Positions 5,081 to 5,466 of a DNA stretch of 5,466 nt are shown piece by piece. Within the stretch, counting starts at the first letter, position 1. Every line of letters begins with the position of its first letter. The notes below the pieces were generated by a model. That model saw only the letters and a program-made list of their open reading frames with translations. It searched no databases and had not been told where the DNA came from. The position numbers and the translations under genes are program-made. The stretch is from Loktanella sp. UBA3435. Lineage in GTDB: Bacteria > Pseudomonadota > Alphaproteobacteria > Rhodobacterales > Rhodobacteraceae. The DNA lies in the NCBI GenBank assembly GCA_002378665.1, contig DFSO01000073.1, forward strand, positions 1 to 5,466. Direction: 5' to 3'.

Positions 5081-5466
5081 ATGACTGAAACATCACGAAA
5101 CATTCCGCGGATTGCTTTTATTTCCGCGCTTTTCGGCATTCTGGCGGCGGTTGTTGCTGGTTGGGCCTTCACTTTTAGCATTCTGGGAGCGATCTTGATC
5201 GGCCTGCTCGTCGCGTTGATCGTGGCGATTATTCTGTGGCTGGGGTGGACTGAACCACAAGCGACTGCAACTGCTACGATGCCTGCTGTGTCTACAAATT
5301 CTTCGGCGACGACTGCTGTTGGTACCGATGCAGTGGCAAGCAAATCTTCGGCCGCAAGTGCTGCACCTGCTGCTGTTGTGACGATGCCGACGTCAACTCC
5401 TACCGCGAGAGCCGCGAATGAAGTTGCCGCTCCCGCCAAGCCCGCTGCTGCGAAAGCTGCCAAGCC
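5081..5466 (+). CDS. two-helix membrane protein with Ala/Pro/Lys-rich linker, cut by the right edge
   Basis: The frame is open from ATG 5081 to the edge (128 codons, no stop). GAGGGAG (5064-5070) lies 10 bases upstream. Residues 1-10 are polar; two hydrophobic helices follow at about 11-30 and 33-56, separated by a very short turn (Thr31-Phe32), so both termini should be on the same side, probably the cytoplasm. After T-E-P (57-59) comes a long Ala/Thr/Ser-rich linker that becomes Ala-Pro-Lys rich from about 112, very like the linker of NuoE. That similarity suggests the missing part carries the same kind of helix-hairpin-helix domain, but this is inference. It sits between nuoE and, presumably, nuoF outside the window. 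No family name is assigned. Confidence 0.75.
   Translation, partial: MTETSRNIPRIAFISALFGILAAVVAGWAFTFSILGAILIGLLVALIVAIILWLGWTEPQATATATMPAVSTNSSATTAVGTDAVASKSSAASAAPAAVVTMPTSTPTARAANEVAAPAKPAAAKAAK

Noticed and set aside
4954..5463. 169-codon minus-strand open frame at the right end
   Set aside because: Antisense to the two-helix membrane protein, and its Ala/Val-rich translation is the complement of the Ala-rich linker.

Overview
The window holds the first part of a nuo operon, which encodes the proton-pumping NADH:quinone oxidoreductase (respiratory complex I). It comes from an alphaproteobacterium, most likely a Rhodobacterales member of the marine Roseobacter group. The subunit sequences, the interspersed unidentified reading frames, and a NuoE with a long Ala/Lys/Pro-rich tail ending in a helix-hairpin-helix domain all fit that group. 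The genus cannot be fixed from this sequence; a Loktanella/Octadecabacter-like organism is only an impression.

Layout. Positions 1-338 are mostly non-coding and AT-richer (about 47% GC over 61-240 by hand count). They hold a possible divergent gene start at the left edge and a candidate nuo promoter near 254-282. Then, all on the + strand, come nuoA (339-704), nuoB (695-1228), nuoC (1225-1836), a 97-residue membrane protein of unknown function (1833-2126), nuoD (2123-3361), a 121-residue predicted lipoprotein (3358-3723) and nuoE with its C-terminal extension (3748-4887). A 193-base structured spacer (4888-5080) follows, containing a hairpin and a possible 29-codon ORF. The last gene is a two-helix membrane protein cut by the right edge (from 5081).

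How the genes work together. NuoB, C, D and E are peripheral-arm subunits and NuoA belongs to the membrane arm. NuoE carries the N1a [2Fe-2S] cluster of the NADH-oxidising module, NuoB carries the terminal [4Fe-4S] cluster N2, and NuoB/NuoD form the quinone pocket. NuoC is the structural partner of NuoD, and NuoA lies beside the quinone channel. From nuoB to the lipoprotein every junction is a 4-base stop/start overlap, so translation is probably coupled, and the two unknown genes are translated as full operon members.

The points worth a second look are the non-Nuo parts. These are the low-GC membrane protein fitted exactly between nuoC and nuoD, the lipoprotein between nuoD and nuoE, the nuclease-like helix-hairpin-helix tail of NuoE, and the following membrane protein, which enters a very similar Ala/Pro/Lys linker just before the window ends. 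No mobile element, CRISPR array, tRNA or rRNA was seen.
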